Below are positions 9,319-20,036 of a stretch of DNA of 64,000 nucleotides, one piece after another. The stretch's first letter is position 1, and each line of letters begins with the position of its first letter. The stretch lies in NCBI GenBank assembly GCA_947646735.1, contig CANTFK010000899.1, positions 186,001 to 250,000 of the forward strand, read 5' to 3'. A program made the translations under genes and the position numbers. The notes below the pieces were generated by a model that did not search any database, had not been told where the DNA came from, and worked only from the letters and a program-made list of their open reading frames with translations. This DNA is from Peronospora farinosa. Taxonomy: Eukaryota; Oomycota; Peronosporomycetes; Peronosporales; Peronosporaceae.

Positions 9319-10460
9319 ATGCCACCAAAACTTGGTAAGGCTGATGAGTCGGCTGCAAAGGCGCCCATGCATACCAACACAAAGCGCACGCGCCGCAATA
9401 ACTCGCAGCTGTCGCTAAGTGTCTCTGTGACAACGCCGACATCTAATGTCAGCTTGTAAGCAATGAACACTAATCCATCCCACTATGGTGCGGATGATGA
9501 CCTGTCTCTCACTGTTAACTACAATGAGATCAAGCCATTTCCATCACTTTAAGCAGTGATGAGCACAGTGCATTGGTGGGACAGATGTACCAATCATTTG
9601 AGGCAACCAGCCATGAGGAAGCTTCCACGCTTCCTGAGAGCGAGGGACATGCCTCGTCGTCTGCGCCAACGAGCGCAGCGACCACAACTGAGCGCGCTGC
9701 TTCGAAAGAAACAGCCTCGGCTCAGCAGCAGGTCGGAGATTCGAAATTATCCGCCTCTGTTGATCCTACGTCTGCAGCCTTGACAATTCATAATGAAGAG
9801 TCAGACTCAGGCAAGGAAGAGCAAAAAGCTCCTTCGACTTCACGTCGGTCTCACTAGCACGCCGTCGCGAGGGCGGATACGTGAGTGGTGGCTTGCCATC
9901 AATGCCACCGTCATCCGATGGTCACACTCGAGTAGGAATATTGTGAAGCTTCTAGAGCGTGCAAATATTGATGCTAATCAACTTTTAGCGTCTTTTCTTC
10001 ATGGAAAAGGCAGGGCAAAGCACGAGGTAGCACTTTTTCTATCCTCGTCGTGTTGCATTCTAACGAAACAACCGACGATATGAGGCAGAATTCCTGTGAC
10101 GTGTTAACTGCACGCAGATGCAGTGAAACAGCGGTCGCAGCGACTCAGCTTCGCTATGACGCATGGGAGGAAAATATTCTGGAAAATATTCTCGTCCGGG
10201 CTCCGTGCTAGTCCATAAGGACCTAACAGAGCGAATGCAGCTGGTGCTTCTGCTCGTAAGCATCCACCAGCCCAGTCACGTTGACGCACAACGCGTCGAC
10301 CGGTTCTTTACAGTGAAAACACTTCGTAATTTTTTACATTGGACAAGGATCTGAAGCTTTTGCTTTACATTGCGGTGGGCCAACAACCTTTTAACAAGGA
10401 AGCGCGTATTCCCTTCCGTGTCCACCAGCACAGGTGGCGTCCGATAGTAGCGGAGATTAC
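9319..10460 (+). pseudogene. Antisense ORF of the retroelement, copy 1 (broken)
   Basis: The plus-strand coding sequence starts MPPKLGKADES at 9319, 57 bp inside the 3' LTR, and runs towards the end of pol, which is on the other strand. Copy 2 at 59670 has the same start and conserved segments (RNN...LSVSV; NPSHYxADDxLSL; HASSSAPTSAATTTE; ERANIDANQLLASF), with many differences that keep the amino acids. Here the frame is interrupted by a stop at about 9457 and by indels near 9540 and 9850. The 3' part ends with SGDYAQIF at about 10465, where about 500 bp present in copy 2 are missing. The function is unknown; a gag-like or regulatory role is speculation. Confidence 0.6.
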
Positions 10461-10469
10461 GCCCAAATA

Positions 10470-13400
10470 TTCGCGGTAGGGTAGCAGTACTTCATAGCAC
10501 TTTGTCCCCAACACTAAAGTGTTCATAGTTTTTGCGACCATGCTGGTTCGCATATTGTTTATGCTTGTCCTGTGCGCCTGCCATCGCGTAACGGACTTTA
10601 CATGTGATGGCTAATCACTCATCCACGAAGCGCTGAGCTTCGATCACGCTTTTAGCATCCAGCTCGCCTATGACACCCCCAAGAGGTCGGTCATGGGTCG
10701 ACGCTGTTGACAAAACTATAGTGTCATCGTCAATAAGCACAGTCGTTTCTTGCCGTGCCTCCTCTGTGACACCTATAGGTGACGTGACCACTGCTAAACT
10801 AGTAGTGTCACTAGGGCAAACTTGACCCTCTTTGGCATTCGCACCGAACGAAGTGAGGGGCCCTCCCCCACTAAGACTCGGGCTGCGTACAAACGAGACT
10901 GGCGTTCGAGGATGACGCAGTCCGTTAATGTAAAACGGTGTTTCACCCGTACTGGCGTGAACACTGTTATTAATAGCAAACTCCACGAATGGCAATTGCT
11001 TGCTCCATTCTTTGGGAGTCGCTATTGTACGCAACACATCCGCCACGACTCGATTGGCTCGTTCTGTTTGGCCATCGGTATGGGGATGATCAGCGGTAGA
11101 CATGTGGAGCTTGCTACCCAGCAGCTCAAACACATGTCGCCAAAAACCCGACGTAAAACGCGGATCCCGATCCGATACTATGGACTCGGGCATCCCGTGT
11201 AGTCGATACACGTGATCCAGGAACAAGAGGGCAGCCTCTTTTCCTGCGATCTTGGTGCTACATGGTGCCAAATGCACTATCTTGCTCAGTCTGTCTACAA
11301 CGACAAAGAGCCTCGTCCTGTCTTTATGGTCAGGCGGTAAGCCAAACATGAAGTCCAAACTGACCGACTATCAACAATCCGTTGGAATCGGCAATGGCTT
11401 TAATGGCGCACTGCAATGGCCATCTATAGTCGCTCTTGTGAAGAGTGCGCTGACACTCTTCACAAGAGCGAACATAGTTGGTCATTCGACATTATAGGTG
11501 GGGCCACCAAAATTCCTCTGACACTCGTAAGAATGTCTTTTCCAGCCCAGATGCCCATTAGATGGCGCATCATGGCACTCGTGAAGTATCATCAGCTTGA
11601 GATCAGTGTCATTAGGGACATAGATTCTCAAGAGATCACAGGGTGACAGTTGATGCCATAACAGGCCATCACTGTAAATAAAGCGAACAATTTTCGCTTT
11701 GAGGTGCGACGGAAGGGTAACCTTTCGTCCACTAAAATGATCCAATAGCAGGCGACATTGTTCGCCGTGACTCTAGCACTCCTTATATCGGAGGCCATTG
11801 AGCTCTTCACATGGTAGGCCTTCATGACTGCCAATGTTGACGACCCAACTTTCTCTTTCGCACGAGACACACTTTTCTGGTGTCTTGCCTCGAAGTCTGG
11901 TCTGCGCGATAAAGCGTCAGCCAAGACATTCGACTTACCCGGCTTATATTCAACTTTGAAATTAAATTCAGAGAAGAATGTTAGCCATCTCGCCATCCTA
12001 GGCGAGAGGTGCGGTGAATTTATAGCGGTCCGCAGTGATGCGTGATCCGTATAAACCACAAAAGGTTCGGTGCCCAAGAGGTGCACCCGAAACTTTACCA
12101 GGGCATACTTAATTGAAAGTAGCTCCTTGTTATGCACAGGGTAATTCAGCTCTGCAGCTTTTAAAAGCCGAGACTGATACGATATGACACGGTCAACGCC
12201 GTTGTCATCCTTCTTCATGAGCGCGCTGCCGATTGCAAAATTGCTTGCATCGCAGACGACGATAAAGGGCTTATCCACGTCTGGCAATGCCAAGACCGGT
12301 GCCTCTACAAGAGATTGCTTCACTGTTGTGAACGCATCTACTTTCTCCTTTGACCAAGTCCATTCTGTATCCTTTTTCAAAAGATCAGACAATGGCTTAG
12401 TCTGCTCCGCATAATTCTTGCTGTACGTATGCAAGTAATTAGCGAGACCAAGGAATTGGCGCAGATCCTTCACATGACGTGGGACTGTACATTCCTCTAC
12501 AGCCTTGACCTTTTCTGGGTCTGCTCGTACACCATGTGTACCTACGATGCAGCCCAATACAGGTATCTCGGGGACCCTTATAACGCACTTTTGCAAGTTT
12601 ACGTATAATTTGGCGTCACCCAGAGTCTGCAACATAGCGTCTAAATGACGCTTGTGCGACTCTATTGCGCTCAGACCGTCTTCCGCCCTACTATGCACGA
12701 ACACGTCGTCAAAGTAATGGGGCGCGTAGGCACGTGCTGACGCATCACGTGAGCCACCACTCAGTTGATTGTTGCCGAAGCATTTTTCAACCATTGTGGC
12801 ATCACAAGCCACTCCCACAGCATACCGTTTGGGTTACTTACTGCCGTCTTGGCTAAAGTAGTATCTCTCATGAGAGCTTGATAGTAGCCATCCTTCAGAT
12901 CCAACGCGGAAAAGATAGTTGACTTTCCCATGGAGTTCAACAAGGCATCGCTCCGCGGGATCGGTGTTTGCGCCAGAATGGTGGCCGTGTTCAGCTTATT
13001 ATAAGCATGAACCACGCGCCATCCACCTGTTGTTTTACGCACATAGAAGATCGGACTGCAGTGAGGCGACTTTCTCTCACGTACATGTCCCGCCTTGGCT
13101 CTCTTGTCGAAGAACTCATCGATGTAATCGACTTGTTCCTTCGGCAACGGCCATTGCCTGGTCACACAATACTTGGTGCCAGGCTCCAGGTCAATTTCGT
13201 GCCTGATGCCCCTATCGGCCGGCAGGCGGCTCGGCACTTCTGCTGGAAACACATCACGGTGTTTCCACAGAACATCATCGAACGGGCTGTCCTTCAAGGC
13301 TTCCCAGCCTTGAGCAGCGAACCGTTTCTTCTTGTCGGTCTCCAAGACGCTCTCATCCATTGTGGATGAAGAGCAACAGTCCACCACGTTCTCTTCTGGA

Positions 13401-13972
13401 ACTGGTGCAACTATCTCGTGGATCTTTCCTTCCTTTAGTTCGGACAGGAAAAGATCCCACGTCATCTTCGAGAGATTTAATATCTCCTCGGCAGATGCCA
13501 AGACAAGTTGGAGCACCTCAACAGAGGATGCCTCCGGCATTTTGTCTTTGACGGCCTCGAACAACTCGCTCGTAGGTCCGTCCTCTTGGACCGAGACTGA
13601 TCCAAGGGTCACTCGTTTCGACGTGTCCTTGATCGTCTTAATACGTCGGGTGCTCGTTCTTCGAGTCACCACAACCTTTGACCTGGAAGAAGGTGTCGTT
13701 GCTATCTCAGCTAACACACTCCTTCCAACCGCACCAGGCTCTTGGCTCTGTGCCGGTTCTTGTGGCGCTTGACTTCCTGTCAGCCCACCATCAACTGACA
13801 CAGGCTCTCGGCTCTGTGCAGGACTATTGGACGCATGACTACCTGTCATCGCCCCATTCACTACACCAGTCTTTTCGACCTGGGTAGGAATATGTGTCAC
13901 CTGGCTTTCCGCCAGTGCACTTCCAACTACACCACTCTTTCGAGCTGAGTAATTACTGGTGCCGATTGACAT
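10470..13972 (-). pseudogene. Ty3/gypsy pol: RT, RNase H and integrase, frameshifted
   Basis: Order on the minus strand: a variable linker (13972-13350); RT N-terminal part (FDKRAKAGHVRERKSPHCSP, ALDLKDGYYQ); a frameshift near 12780-12810; the RT active site YFDDVFVH at about 12.71 kb; RNase H (VCDASNFAIGSAL, NKELLSIKYAL, VYTDHASLRTA) around 12.27-12.03 kb; a damaged integrase zinc-finger region (about 11.75-11.5 kb); and the integrase core (11358-10615) with DFMFGLPPDHKDRTRLFVV, VSDRDPRFTSGFW and DGQTERANRV. The C-terminal domain seen in copy 2 is deleted. At least two frameshifts make it non-autonomous. The same region of copy 2 is closely similar. Confidence 0.9.
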
Positions 13973-14385
13973 AACGTCATCGGACCCTCGACTGTGTTGG
14001 ACAAAGCATCAGCCACATAAGCCTCTCGCAAGAGCACATCCTTTCCGGTGTCTTGCGTAGAGCTAGAGACTGTGCGTGTACGCCAGTCTATCCATGGTTG
14101 GTGTTTAGTCAACCAAGGCATGCCTAGGATGGGGTCATATGGACTCTCCATTCCTAGCATTGTGAACTTCTTTTTACAAGAAAAGTCAATGAGACTGAAT
14201 GCGAGTTCAACTTGAACTCCCTCCGATCTTACAGACGCGACGTTCTCTAAACGAACGATCGCCTCTTTTCGCTTTCCATCCTGGCAAAGCGACTCATAAC
14301 TCGCCGGTCTCTTTTTCAGAGCCGCGAGTTTCACAAAGTTTTGTGATGCACCCGAATCCATGAGAAGGGTCATAGCCTCGTACAC
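13927..14385 (-). pseudogene. Ty3/gypsy aspartic protease segment
   Basis: An open minus-strand segment of about 150 residues with the catalytic triplet region LLMDSGASQNFV near its start and a flap-like segment DPILGMPWLTKHQPWIDW further on. It lies between gag (ending 14512) and the RT linker and slightly overlaps the latter in another frame. The same DPILGMPWL motif occurs in the old element at about 1.6 kb. The separation from gag by a stop and the frame change to pol could reflect programmed frameshifting or decay. Confidence 0.8.
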
Positions 14386-14511
14386 GAGCGCTATAGCCCA
14401 AAAGGGTTGAGTTCCGACCTTTCGGAACCTCAGGGACTATGCTAACCCTTTGTTCGATCACTCTGAACTTAGGGGTAGCTTCAGAGTCCGCGACAGTAGG
14501 GCATCCCGCCC

Positions 14512-15603
14512 CTACTGCGCTCCCGCATTTCCCGACTTGTCAGGGGTCGAATCTGAATCCGTGCGACGTGCACGGTTCTTCAAACCACCCTTCGGGTTGG
14601 GAGACTTCTTGCTGGCTGCCTTAGCACCAGCAGCAAGTTTGGCATAGCAGCGAGCCATCATATGGCCTCGCTTGCCGCACTTGTAGCAGATAATATCTGC
14701 ATTGCCTAACTCCATAGGATTGGCATCAGACTTCTCGGACGACGGCCTGTAATAGACTGGTGCCAAGGAGCTGTTGTAGGATTGATCCTCAACTAAGGCA
14801 ATGTCAATTGCCTCTTCCATCGTCGCTGGCACCTTTTTGAAAAGGGCCTGACGCGATGGGCCGTGCCTAAGTCCATTCATGAACGTGGCCACCTTGATAC
14901 GTTCTGGTATCGGTTCCCCATTGATGGACGCCGACAGAGAACGCATCTCCTGCACAAACTCTTGCAGAGAGCGTTTCGCCTGTCGTGCTCCAAAGAAGCG
15001 CGCCATAAGCAACACTTCGTTGTTAGGCGGCTGATACATGGCGCGAATCTTTGCCTTAAAGATCATCCATGATAGAAACGCATCAGCATTTGCCATCAGC
15101 ACAGAGTATGCCCACTCTGACGCTTTGCCACGCAAGTTGGACATGGCATACGACACCATTCTGGTGTCGTCCTTGATGAGCTGCGCCACTCCACATTGCT
15201 CCACGGCTAATAGCCAGTGAACAATCGTGTGAGGGCTACTTCCATCGAACTTCGGAGGGTCCATCCGAATGGGCCTCGGTTGAGCAGGCCGGGCAGCGAG
15301 CGTCTCAACAGTTCTGTTGAGCGCCTCATTACGTGCTTGCTCAAGCCTAAGCTCATCCTGAGTCTCATTGATAGATCAGCGGTGGCTTGGCTGTTTACCT
15401 CAGACGCGTTCTACGCTGTCCGAGCACAAACGCCTCAAATTGCTCCAACTGAGCAACATGTTGCTCAGGAGGACAATGCAAGAGATTGACCAGGGCTTGT
15501 TCACCAAGTCCCTGGCCATATGCTCTGCCAACTCCCTATGATGTTGAGAGAGGTGAAGGAAGTCACTCCGGTCCATATTAAGGACCATCTTAACCACAAG
15601 CAC
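14512..15603 (-). pseudogene. Ty3/gypsy gag
   Basis: The main open part (15264-14512, about 250 codons) has a capsid-type core (MSNLRGKASEWAYSVLM, FGARQAKRSLQEFVQEMRSL, ERIKVATFMNGL) and a zinc knuckle CYKCGKRGHMMARC (CX2CX4HX4C). It ends in a basic Lys/Ser-rich tail. Upstream, 15603-15400 reads as a Leu/His-rich N-terminal portion that is out of frame with the core, so the gene is broken near 15.3-15.4 kb. The PBS and LTR lie just beyond at 15631-16243. Confidence 0.85.
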
Positions 15604-15630
15604 GCTCAGAGAGACAGGTCGTGGGAAGGA

Positions 15631-15645
15631 CTACTGGTGCTACCA
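15631..15645 (-). other. Primer-binding site of copy 1
   Basis: TGGTAGCACCAGTAG on the minus strand lies two bases after the LTR end CTACA. The first eight bases complement the 3' end UGCUACCA expected of an initiator Met tRNA. Together with the purine tract at 9262-9278 it shows that gag-pol and the LTR pair share minus-strand orientation. Confidence 0.7.
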
Positions 15646-15647
15646 AG

Positions 15648-16243
15648 TGTAGACAGGCACTTCTACAAGTTGTTTCGTACTACTTAGCACACCTTCAGCA
15701 CAAGCGAGGAAGCGGTTAGACCGTCTTACCTTCGCGTGCAAGGGTGGTTAGGAGGCTGGTCGACTGCTTAAGCAGTCGTACCACCAGTTGCCACTCGCTT
15801 AAGCGAGAGTGCAACGAACTTCTAAACAAGAAGTCACCGACGTCACGCAGAAGTCTTTCAACTTCTCGTGCGTGGTGCGTTTGTTTAAGTAAATTCAAGA
15901 CTGAGCTATATTTAATGAATTATAATGACATATATAAACTTAACAACTGATTGGCTAATTATATATAAAGATTGGATACGCGACTCTTTAAAAGCGTATC
16001 CTGACGCATGAGCTTAAATCTAGATTTAAGCTGCGAATGACGTCCTTCTGAGACGTCCTGATGCCTAGCTTCAACCAGCGTCATCCCTTCCAATGTGAAT
16101 CCATCAATGGATATCACATTCACGAGGGTGGATCACATTTGTGTATCGCACTCAATTGACAGGTCAAAAGTAATTATGGATACTTTTAGACCTTACAATA
16201 AAGTATTACTTAATGTTTACGTGTAACTAGATGCCCTGTTACA
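15648..16243 (-). mobile_element. LTR (5' LTR of copy 1), hairpin-chain type
   Basis: Starts TGTAACAGGGC at 16243 and ends CTGTCTACA at 15648 on the minus strand (596 bp). Inverted repeats in order: CGACTGCTTAAGCAGTCG (15761-15778), CTCGC/GCGAG (15794-15807), ACTTCT/AGAAGT (15818-15834), CACG-c-AGAAGT/ACTTCTCGTG (15844-15870), GGATACGC/GCGTATCC (15974-16001), a perfect 22-bp palindrome (16011-16032), GACGTC/GACGTC (16039-16057), AATGTGAATCCAT/ATGGAT-a-TCACATT (16092-16120) and AGGTCAAAAGTA/TACTTTT-a-GACCT (16161-16193). Its sequence differs more from the 8435 LTR than that one does from the 59015 LTR. Confidence 0.85.
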
Positions 16244-16436
16244 ACCTTTATTCCAAGAAGATATTTGGTTATGGCGCAAGCTTTTATTTACCATTGCGCA
16301 CGAGTTCTTATCTTTGGCTAAAAGTGGGAACACCCGTATCTTGAGTGGTTCGGCAGCAATACACAGAGTGCAACAACTAACGCTCGAACTGTCGAACACA
16401 CATATAAGGTTACACCTTCCACTTGTCATGTTTAAA

Positions 16437-18758
16437 TTATTCCAACTTGGGTTTCGTGGATGAGATCGCATCTGACTCATTATTACTCGCGTGCTTCGAG
16501 TACTTGAGTACTAAATACAAGTCCAGTATAAGAAGAACCAACACAATTACCTCAGCAGGGGCGAGCCGTATAGACAGGAGCGCCACGTTCAGCACAGCTG
16601 CAAGAACGAGCTTCCACTCCACTGGGAGGTTTGACAGCTCCGGTAAGCCTTCCATTGCCTCAATACGGCTGTTGATTGGAGAAGTAATATACATACCGGG
16701 TTGGACAACTTCGATGTCATCATCGCCCTTGTGTGACTCGTCGTTGGAGCCCGACTCAGACTCATCATCCTCGTGATCATCAATGTCACCATCGTCTTTA
16801 TTGTCCGAGTCGTCGTCATCGTCGTCATCGTCGTCAGACTCTTCACTTCGACCAAGTGGCTTGCCACGACCCCGAGACGACTTCGACGTTGTCACGGCAC
16901 TGCCATTGGTGTCCGTAAATGCGCCGGATTGTGGTAATTCATCTTCAGATTCATCGAAATGCGAACCCTTTTGTATCGCTGACGAATTTGCGGCTTTAGC
17001 TATTGCACTCTTGCTCTTTCTGCCACGTCGAGATTGTTGCGCAGTCAGGATAGCCGTTGATATTACACTTTCCCACTCGCTATATTCACTCTGTGATGAA
17101 GCACAAATGTTCCAGGAACGATTCTTGGTGCGAATGAGAAACACATAAGGTGTGGGAGCCGCATCCAGACTCAAACTGCTGGTGATAGCCAGAGAGACAT
17201 GCTTATTTGACAAGTTGAGCTTAGCCAACGACAACCCTCGGTGAGCCGCAGCCTCTGAATCGTAGTAACGCAAAACACATTTCCGCAAGTCCAGCACAAA
17301 CCACTTCCGGTACCAGTTGCGTCCACGAAATGTCACACGGCGCTGGATGATAAGAGATCCCGCCTTCACTGAAGGCCGACTGCAATTAGAGCCTTGTAGT
17401 TCGCTTGGATTTGTAAGCGCATGTCCCGACATTCTTCGAGTTATTATGTGTCGAGTTTTTCCGTGCGCAGAAGTATCTTCGTTTCCCACATATCCATGCA
17501 CAAATGGCTTTGACAGTAAAGAAATGGACGAGTTCATAAGATGCCGTGGATGCATTGCGTTGCTACGTGTATAATCGATAAAGCCCATTCGACGATTATC
17601 CATATCCATGGCATCTGATCCTGCTCCGCTACCCGTTGGCATGACGTCAGTGCTCTCAGCTGACACATCCGTATCTTGAACTGCAACAGATGCACGAGAA
17701 GGTTGATGTTGTCTATTCAATTGAATTGGTCCGTTCTTCGACTCGACCTCGGCCCAGTAAATCAACACCTTGGCTTTGCTCCACGTATACGTGTTATCCC
17801 ACGTGAGTGTACATGTACCCGATGTAGTACAGCGATAAAATCCTTTGACCGGTTTCAAATCTGCACCTTCACGAGAGTATGCACAGATCATTTCACCTTC
17901 AAATGTTGCACTAAATCCAATATTGTGTTTCTTGGTCGTAAACTGCCACGATGCTACATCTCCAGCAACATCAAGTGGTAGCGTTACAGAGAATGACTGA
18001 CCAGCTCTCACAGTCACAATCGTACCCGGCAGTCCTTCCAACATCCTTGAAGGTATCAGCAATTTATCGTCATCCTCACTACTGTCTTCAATTGCAGTGG
18101 ATGTTTCTAGAAACTCATGTAGCATATGACAAGCCTTAATTTGTGAGATTTGCATCAACTGAGTCAAATAGTGCGTCAATTCATTGCATTTCATCTCAAT
18201 ATACTCCTTATCCAGCTTTTTATTCCGCATAGACGGTAAATCTCGTGGTAAATTCGACTTGGGATACGTCTTAAGAAGTCGAAAATGCAGTGATCGAAAC
18301 TGTTTGTAGCTACGTTGCACCACATGTCGTTGATTCGCTGCTTCGTCGTCTTCTTTCAAGTACGAAGCAATAGTAAAAAGGACGTAGTAGCCGCCATTTT
18401 CCGGCAGATAACGAAGCGGATCAAGTGCCTTCTTCTTAGGTGACACTCTTTTCTGAATCTTGTGTCCTTCAATACGACACGCTACAAACTGCTTCTTGCG
18501 CAATGTCTTGTCGTCTACGTCTGTGCTCATTGAAGCAGAGTGTGACGATGCTGAATACTCGAGATGATCGGCTTTGAGGCCACTGCGATTAACATCGACG
18601 TCGACCGTCATTTCTATAATCGAAGGGGTTATTCGAACCAATTTAGGGATTTCCAGGCTTTTTAAATCAAAAATAAAAAGAGGATGTATGTATGTACAGT
18701 ACATCAAATTGATGTACGCATGGTGTAAAGGTGCAATCTTTCCCATCGATTCGGCCAT
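16437..18758 (-). CDS. PX / GOLD-like / PH domain protein with C-terminal membrane segment
   Basis: A single-exon frame of 773 residues. About residues 95-225 form a PX domain (YVLFTIASYLKEDDE, then RSYKQFRSLHFRLLKTYP with the basic phosphoinositide-binding region). About 245-345 resemble a GOLD/Sec14-type beta-sandwich (VRAGQSFSVTLPLDVAGD, CTLTWDNTYTWSKAKVLIYW). About 465-590 form a PH domain (GRNWYRKWFVLDLRKCVLRYYD). An Asp/Glu/Ser tract follows (about 640-700), then a hydrophobic hairpin near the end (LVLAAVLNVALLSIRLAPAEVIVLVLLILDL, given here in parts: residues about 715-750). A role in phosphoinositide-dependent membrane traffic or lipid transfer is inferred. The start is uncertain: Met49 (18614) is a good alternative because the first 48 codons are AT-rich and contain a 9-bp inverted repeat at 18699-18717. 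Confidence 0.75.
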   Translation of the reverse strand: MAESMGKIAPLHHAYINLMYCTYIHPLFIFDLKSLEIPKLVRITPSIIEMTVDVDVNRSGLKADHLEYSASSHSASMSTDVDDKTLRKKQFVACRIEGHKIQKRVSPKKKALDPLRYLPENGGYYVLFTIASYLKEDDEAANQRHVVQRSYKQFRSLHFRLLKTYPKSNLPRDLPSMRNKKLDKEYIEMKCNELTHYLTQLMQISQIKACHMLHEFLETSTAIEDSSEDDDKLLIPSRMLEGLPGTIVTVRAGQSFSVTLPLDVAGDVASWQFTTKKHNIGFSATFEGEMICAYSREGADLKPVKGFYRCTTSGTCTLTWDNTYTWSKAKVLIYWAEVESKNGPIQLNRQHQPSRASVAVQDTDVSAESTDVMPTGSGAGSDAMDMDNRRMGFIDYTRSNAMHPRHLMNSSISLLSKPFVHGYVGNEDTSAHGKTRHIITRRMSGHALTNPSELQGSNCSRPSVKAGSLIIQRRVTFRGRNWYRKWFVLDLRKCVLRYYDSEAAAHRGLSLAKLNLSNKHVSLAITSSLSLDAAPTPYVFLIRTKNRSWNICASSQSEYSEWESVISTAILTAQQSRRGRKSKSAIAKAANSSAIQKGSHFDESEDELPQSGAFTDTNGSAVTTSKSSRGRGKPLGRSEESDDDDDDDDDSDNKDDGDIDDHEDDESESGSNDESHKGDDDIEVVQPGMYITSPINSRIEAMEGLPELSNLPVEWKLVLAAVLNVALLSIRLAPAEVIVLVLLILDLYLVLKYSKHASNNESDAISSTKPKLE

Positions 18759-18820
18759 GTTTCCTCTTTTTCAATATCTTGATGTTTGTATGCTAAAAAG
18801 GCAACCAAAGTGCCTTCGAT

Positions 18821-18834
18821 TCATTCTTCAATCT
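18821..18834 (+). promoter_or_regulatory. Oomycete core promoter (Inr + flanking element)
   Basis: TCATTCTTCAATCT matches the oomycete initiator/flanking consensus TCATTYYNCAWTTT at 13 of 14 positions. It lies 50 bp before the thioredoxin-gene ATG at 18884, a typical distance for these short 5' leaders. Confidence 0.6.
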
Positions 18835-18883
18835 ACCACGTCCAAGTGAAGCACCCATTCGACATTTACTCTAATAAAAAAGA

Positions 18884-19690
18884 ATGATTGCGATTTCGTC
18901 GGCCGAAGACTTTCACGCCGCAGTCGCGGCCACGACAGAGAAGCCGTTGGTGGTTTTCTTTTCGGCTCCATGGTGCGGCGGCTGCAAGATGGTAGCACCG
19001 AAAGTCGCAACGCTTGCTGAAGAACTGGCACCAAGCGCTACGTTTGTTCAAGTGAGTGCTGAGGAACTCAAAACGCTCTGTGAGGAGATAGAAGTGGACG
19101 GGTTTCCGCACTTTCGCGTATACAAGGAGAGCAAGATCGTGGGCGACTATACGAGCTCCAAGTTTGATAAGGTGGACACATTTGTCCGCGAGCTAATAGC
19201 GCCTGACACGCTGCAGAAGAGGGAGGAGGAGACGCCAGAGAGCGACAAAATGACGAAGGAAGATACGAGGGTGAAGGAGGAGGAGATCGTTGTGGAGGGC
19301 GAAGAAGGAACGAAGAAACGTCAGGAACGCGAGGAGATGGAGTCGAATGACGAACACGTTGTAAAGAAGGCTAGGACGGACGAGACAGCTGCTAGAGAAG
19401 CTGGAAAGGAGGAGATGATCGCTGAGACAATGGAGAACGTGGATAAGGCAATGGAGAAAGTGACTAAGGTAATAACGTACATGGCTGACACAGCGGAGAA
19501 GGTGGAGGACGTGGCTGAAGAAGTTGAGGAGGTCGCCCCTGAAGCTGCTGAGACGACGAACACGTCACAAGATGAAGCTGAAACGACGGATGTGACATCA
19601 GAGGTGGCGGAAAAGAAGCTCGATGAACTACCGTCTGCCAACAAGATTGACTCTAGTGACGTGACTGCTGTGGATGCTGCTTTAACGTAA
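18884..19690 (+). CDS. Thioredoxin-domain protein with long acidic C-terminal tail
   Basis: 268 residues, single exon. Residues 1-105 form a thioredoxin fold with FFSAPWCGGCKMVAPKV (redox motif CGGC, where classic thioredoxin has CGPC) and the cis-Pro region DGFPHFRVY. From about 110 to the end the protein is Glu/Lys/Thr-rich, low complexity and probably partly helical, with a possible nuclear localisation stretch KKAR. It is likely a disulfide reductase or chaperone; the tail may mediate localisation or binding. An initiator match lies 50 bp upstream and an AATAAA at 19757-19762 follows the stop. It converges with the LYAR-like gene. The domain is certain, the precise role is not. Confidence 0.85.
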   Translation: MIAISSAEDFHAAVAATTEKPLVVFFSAPWCGGCKMVAPKVATLAEELAPSATFVQVSAEELKTLCEEIEVDGFPHFRVYKESKIVGDYTSSKFDKVDTFVRELIAPDTLQKREEETPESDKMTKEDTRVKEEEIVVEGEEGTKKRQEREEMESNDEHVVKKARTDETAAREAGKEEMIAETMENVDKAMEKVTKVITYMADTAEKVEDVAEEVEEVAPEAAETTNTSQDEAETTDVTSEVAEKKLDELPSANKIDSSDVTAVDAALT

Positions 19691-20036
19691 CTTGTAGTAG
19701 GGCACTGCGAAGACTGCATTACACTGCAATTTCTTATGCGTTTCTTTGATGGAATCAATAAACACTATTTGATGGGGTCTTCCTTGACGACAATGGATGG
19801 TTTGACTGAAAAGGTGAAGCATACATTCGTGTCTTAGTGCTGCTGGTCATTGACACGTGAATGGAAGTAAAATGACTACCGGCTTTAACACTTTAGACGG
19901 GTTTATCGAATCGAGCGTCAGAGAGGCCCATCGCATTACTTGAGGTCAGGTTTGGGAGCAAAGCATACGATTTTTTCTGTATGTTCAGCTTTTATTCGCA
20001 TTGTATCGACATATATAGTCTATCTATTCGACGCGT
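19691..20036. other. Convergent 3' intergenic region
   Basis: The space between the stop codons of the thioredoxin and LYAR-like genes. It holds an AATAAA (19757-19762) for the plus-strand gene and otherwise nothing recognisable. Confidence 0.5.

Noticed and set aside
9319..10460. Plus-strand MPPK frame as the gag of a plus-strand element using the 8435 LTR as its 5' LTR
   Set aside because: The base run after the LTR (CCATCCCC...) is not a primer-binding site but the complement of a polypurine tract, and the same arrangement recurs at 59.6 kb. The LTR therefore belongs to the minus-strand gag-pol.
16244..16436. Target-site duplication or host gene fragment beside the 15648-16243 LTR
   Set aside because: No match to the left flank at 8430-8434 and no coding pattern; the region is just the 3' side of the PX/PH gene.
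16783..16870. Tandem GTC/ATC repeat as a microsatellite
   Set aside because: It encodes the acidic Asp/Ser tract of the PX/PH protein and is explained by coding sequence.
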